A model generated the notes under the pieces. It was not told where the DNA came from. It saw only the letters and a program-made list of their open reading frames with translations, and searched no databases. Of a stretch of DNA of 64,000 nucleotides, positions 62,493-64,000 are shown one piece after another. The position numbers and the translations under genes were made by a program. Origin of the DNA: Sepiola atlantica (Eukaryota; Mollusca; Cephalopoda; Sepiida; Sepiolidae); the NCBI GenBank assembly GCA_963556195.1, contig CAUVYP010000245.1:62001-126000 (forward strand), given 5' to 3'. The stretch's first letter is position 1; each line of letters begins with the position of its first letter.

Positions 62493-64000
62493 TTGTTGAT
62501 GTTTTGCGTATTCAGTTTGTTTCGACATATCTCCTGGAGTACAACAGCTGAACTTCTGAAACTTGGTACTTCAGTAGAAAATGTGTGTCCGCTAATGTCT
62601 GCAAAGTTTCGGAGCACAATTCTTATAAATGTGGAAGTTATAAACAAAAGCGATATCAACTTTAAATCGCACTAAATTTTGTTGATGTTTTGCGTATTCA
62701 GTTTGTATCGACATATCTCCGGGAGTACAAGAGCTGAACTTCTGAAACTTGGTACTTCAGTAGAAAATGTGTGTCCGCTAATGTCTGCAAAGTTTCGGAG
62801 CACAATTCTTATAAATGTGGAAGTTATAAACAAAAGCGATATCAACTTTAAATCGCTATAAATTTTGTTGATGTTTTGCGTATTCAGTTTGTATCGACAT
62901 ATCTCCGGGAGTACAAGAGCTGAACTTCTGAAACTTGGTACTTCAGTAGAATATGTATTTCCGCTATTGTCTGCAAAGTTTTGTTGCACAATTCTTATAA
63001 ATGTGGAAGTTATAAACAAAAGCGATATCAACTTTAAATCGCACTAAATTTTGTTGATGTTTGGCGTATTCAGTTTGTATCGACATATCTCCGGGAGTAC
63101 AAGAGCTGAACTTCTGAAACTTGGTACTTCAGTAGAAAATGTGTGTCCGCTAATGTCTGCAAAGTTTCGGAGCACAATTCTTATAAATGTGGAAGTTATA
63201 AACAAAAGCGATATCAACTTTAAATCGCACTAAATTTTGTTGATGTTTTGCGTATTCAGTTTGTATCGACATATCTCCGGGAGTACAAGAGCTGAACTTC
63301 TGAAACTTGGTACTTCAGTAGAATATGTGTGTCCGCTATTGTCTGCAAAGTTTTGTTGCACAATTCTTATAAATGTGGAAGTTATAAACAAAAACGATAT
63401 CAACTTGAAATCCCCTTAAATTTTGTTGATGTTTTGCGTATTCAGTTTGTATCGACATATCTCCGGGAGTACAAGAGCTGAACTTCTGAAACTCCGTACT
63501 TCAGTAGAAAATGTGTGTCCGCTAATGTCTGCAAAGTTTCGGAGCACAATTCTTATAAATGTGGAAGTTATAAACAAAAGCGATATCAACTTTAAATCGC
63601 ACTAAATTTTGTTGATGTTTTGCGTATTCAGTTTGTATCGACATATCTCCGGGAGTACAAGAGCTGAACTTCTGAGACTTGGTACTTCAGTAGAATATGT
63701 GTGTCCGCTATTGTCTGCAAAGTTTCGGAGCACAATTCTTATAAATGTGGAAGTTATAAACAAAAGCGATATCAACTTTAAATCGCACTAAATTTTGTTG
63801 ATGTTTTGCGTATTCAGTTTGTATCGACATATCTCTGGGAGTACAAGAGCTGAACTTCTGAAACTTGGTACTTCAGTAGAAAATGTGTGTCCGCTAATGT
63901 CTGCAAAGTTTCGGAGCACAATTCTTATAAATGTGGAAGTTATAAACAAAAGCGATATCAACTTTAAATCGCACTAAATTTTGTTGATGTTTTGCGTATT
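62493..64000 (+). repeat. Domain V module Y, second long copy, truncated by window
   Basis: Eight complete units and a partial one repeat 58402-59909 in the same order at a spacing of 4091 bp. It includes rare states such as ATCCCCTTAAATT (unit 63237) and CTGAGACTTGG (unit 63609). I saw no difference between the two copies at the marker sites compared. Confidence 0.87.
63981..64000 (+). repeat. Partial unit cut by the window edge
   Basis: The last 20 bases are the beginning of a further unit (TTGTTGATGTTTTGCGTATT), so the array continues to the right. By the 4091-bp periodicity of the preceding HOR, this unit corresponds to the one starting at 59890. Confidence 0.9.

Larger units (their letters stand above)
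1..64000 (+). repeat. 186-bp satellite DNA array, 344 complete head-to-tail units
   Basis: The motif TTGTTGATGTTTTGCG recurs every 186 bp from base 3 to base 63981, with only one-base departures. Unit starts at 189 and 63795 are 342 periods apart once six net deleted bases are counted, which gives 344 complete units in the window. All units are in the same orientation, and no interval longer than one unit lacks the pattern. The consensus has 67 G+C in 186 bp (36%). Each unit normally carries a GATATC (EcoRV) site, a TTTAAA (DraI) site and a CCGG site. Length, homogeneity and HOR structure are typical of (peri)centromeric satellite DNA in animals and plants; location is inferred. Both edges of the window lie inside the array, so its full size is unknown. 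I do not recognise the family. Confidence 0.98.

Noticed and set aside
1..64000. CRISPR array
   Set aside because: There are direct repeats but no unrelated spacers: the full 186-bp period is repeat. No cas genes, and the base pattern is that of a satellite.
1..64000. Coding tandem-repeat protein (large repetitive surface or silk-like protein)
   Set aside because: Each unit has an in-frame stop in the longest frame, and the other frames are also interrupted in each unit. No continuous frame extends beyond two units.
1..64000. Transposon, retroelement or tRNA/rRNA gene within the array
   Set aside because: The 186-bp phase is never interrupted by more than a single base, so there is no room for an inserted element.
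1..64000. Assignment to a named satellite family or species
   Set aside because: The length is similar to several insect and plant satellites, but I cannot match the sequence to any of them from memory with confidence.
3723..64000. Near-identical HOR copies as pure assembly artefact
   Set aside because: Artefactual duplication cannot be excluded for individual blocks, but most copies carry private variants, hybrid units or different unit counts, which simple duplication of one assembled segment would not produce.

Overview
The whole 64-kb window is one uninterrupted tandem satellite DNA array. I see no convincing protein-coding gene, RNA gene, transposon or unique sequence. The basic unit is 186 bp, about 36% G+C. 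Setting the unit start at the first of two TTG triplets in the TTGTTGATG motif, the window holds 344 complete units (starts run from 3 to 63795), two leading bases and a 20-base trailing partial unit. All units point the same way, head to tail. Because 186 = 3 x 62 and each unit has one in-frame stop, every copy shows the same 60-codon open frame. That is a by-product of the repeat, not evidence of genes.

The window suggests a eukaryotic (peri)centromeric or other heterochromatic block. The evidence is a unit of roughly nucleosome-repeat length, strong homogenisation, higher-order repeats (HORs) and no genes in 64 kb. CpG is not depleted (about 7 per unit against about 6 expected), which fits a genome with little cytosine methylation, such as many insects, but this is weak. 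I do not recognise the satellite family by name and cannot name the species.

Layout. (I) 3-27902: units named here A-P are arranged in an 11-unit HOR (alpha, 2046 bp) that alternates with a related 10- or 13-unit form (beta), after a more mixed 2.4 kb at the left edge. (II) 27903-34597: a 19-unit HOR (3534 bp) followed by a 17-unit version of itself. (III) 34598-44824: a nested HOR in 11-, 18-, 16- and 10-unit versions, marked from 36644 on by a one-base deletion. (IV) 44825-54683: a block whose first 15 units recur as 14 units at its right end, with an internal 8-unit duplication. (V) 54684-64000: an 8-unit module X (1487 bp) present three times, alternating with a 4- or 14-unit module Y, giving a 22-unit (4091-bp) HOR whose second copy runs off the window.

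Only five distinct length-changing alleles account for all 14 off-length units. All lie right of 31.9 kb; the first 172 units are all exactly 186 bp. Shared rare variants, whole-unit gains and losses, and hybrid units with visible switch points show repeated in-register unequal exchange or gene conversion. Within the unit, variation is concentrated near unit positions 73-123, while positions 124-177 are almost invariant.
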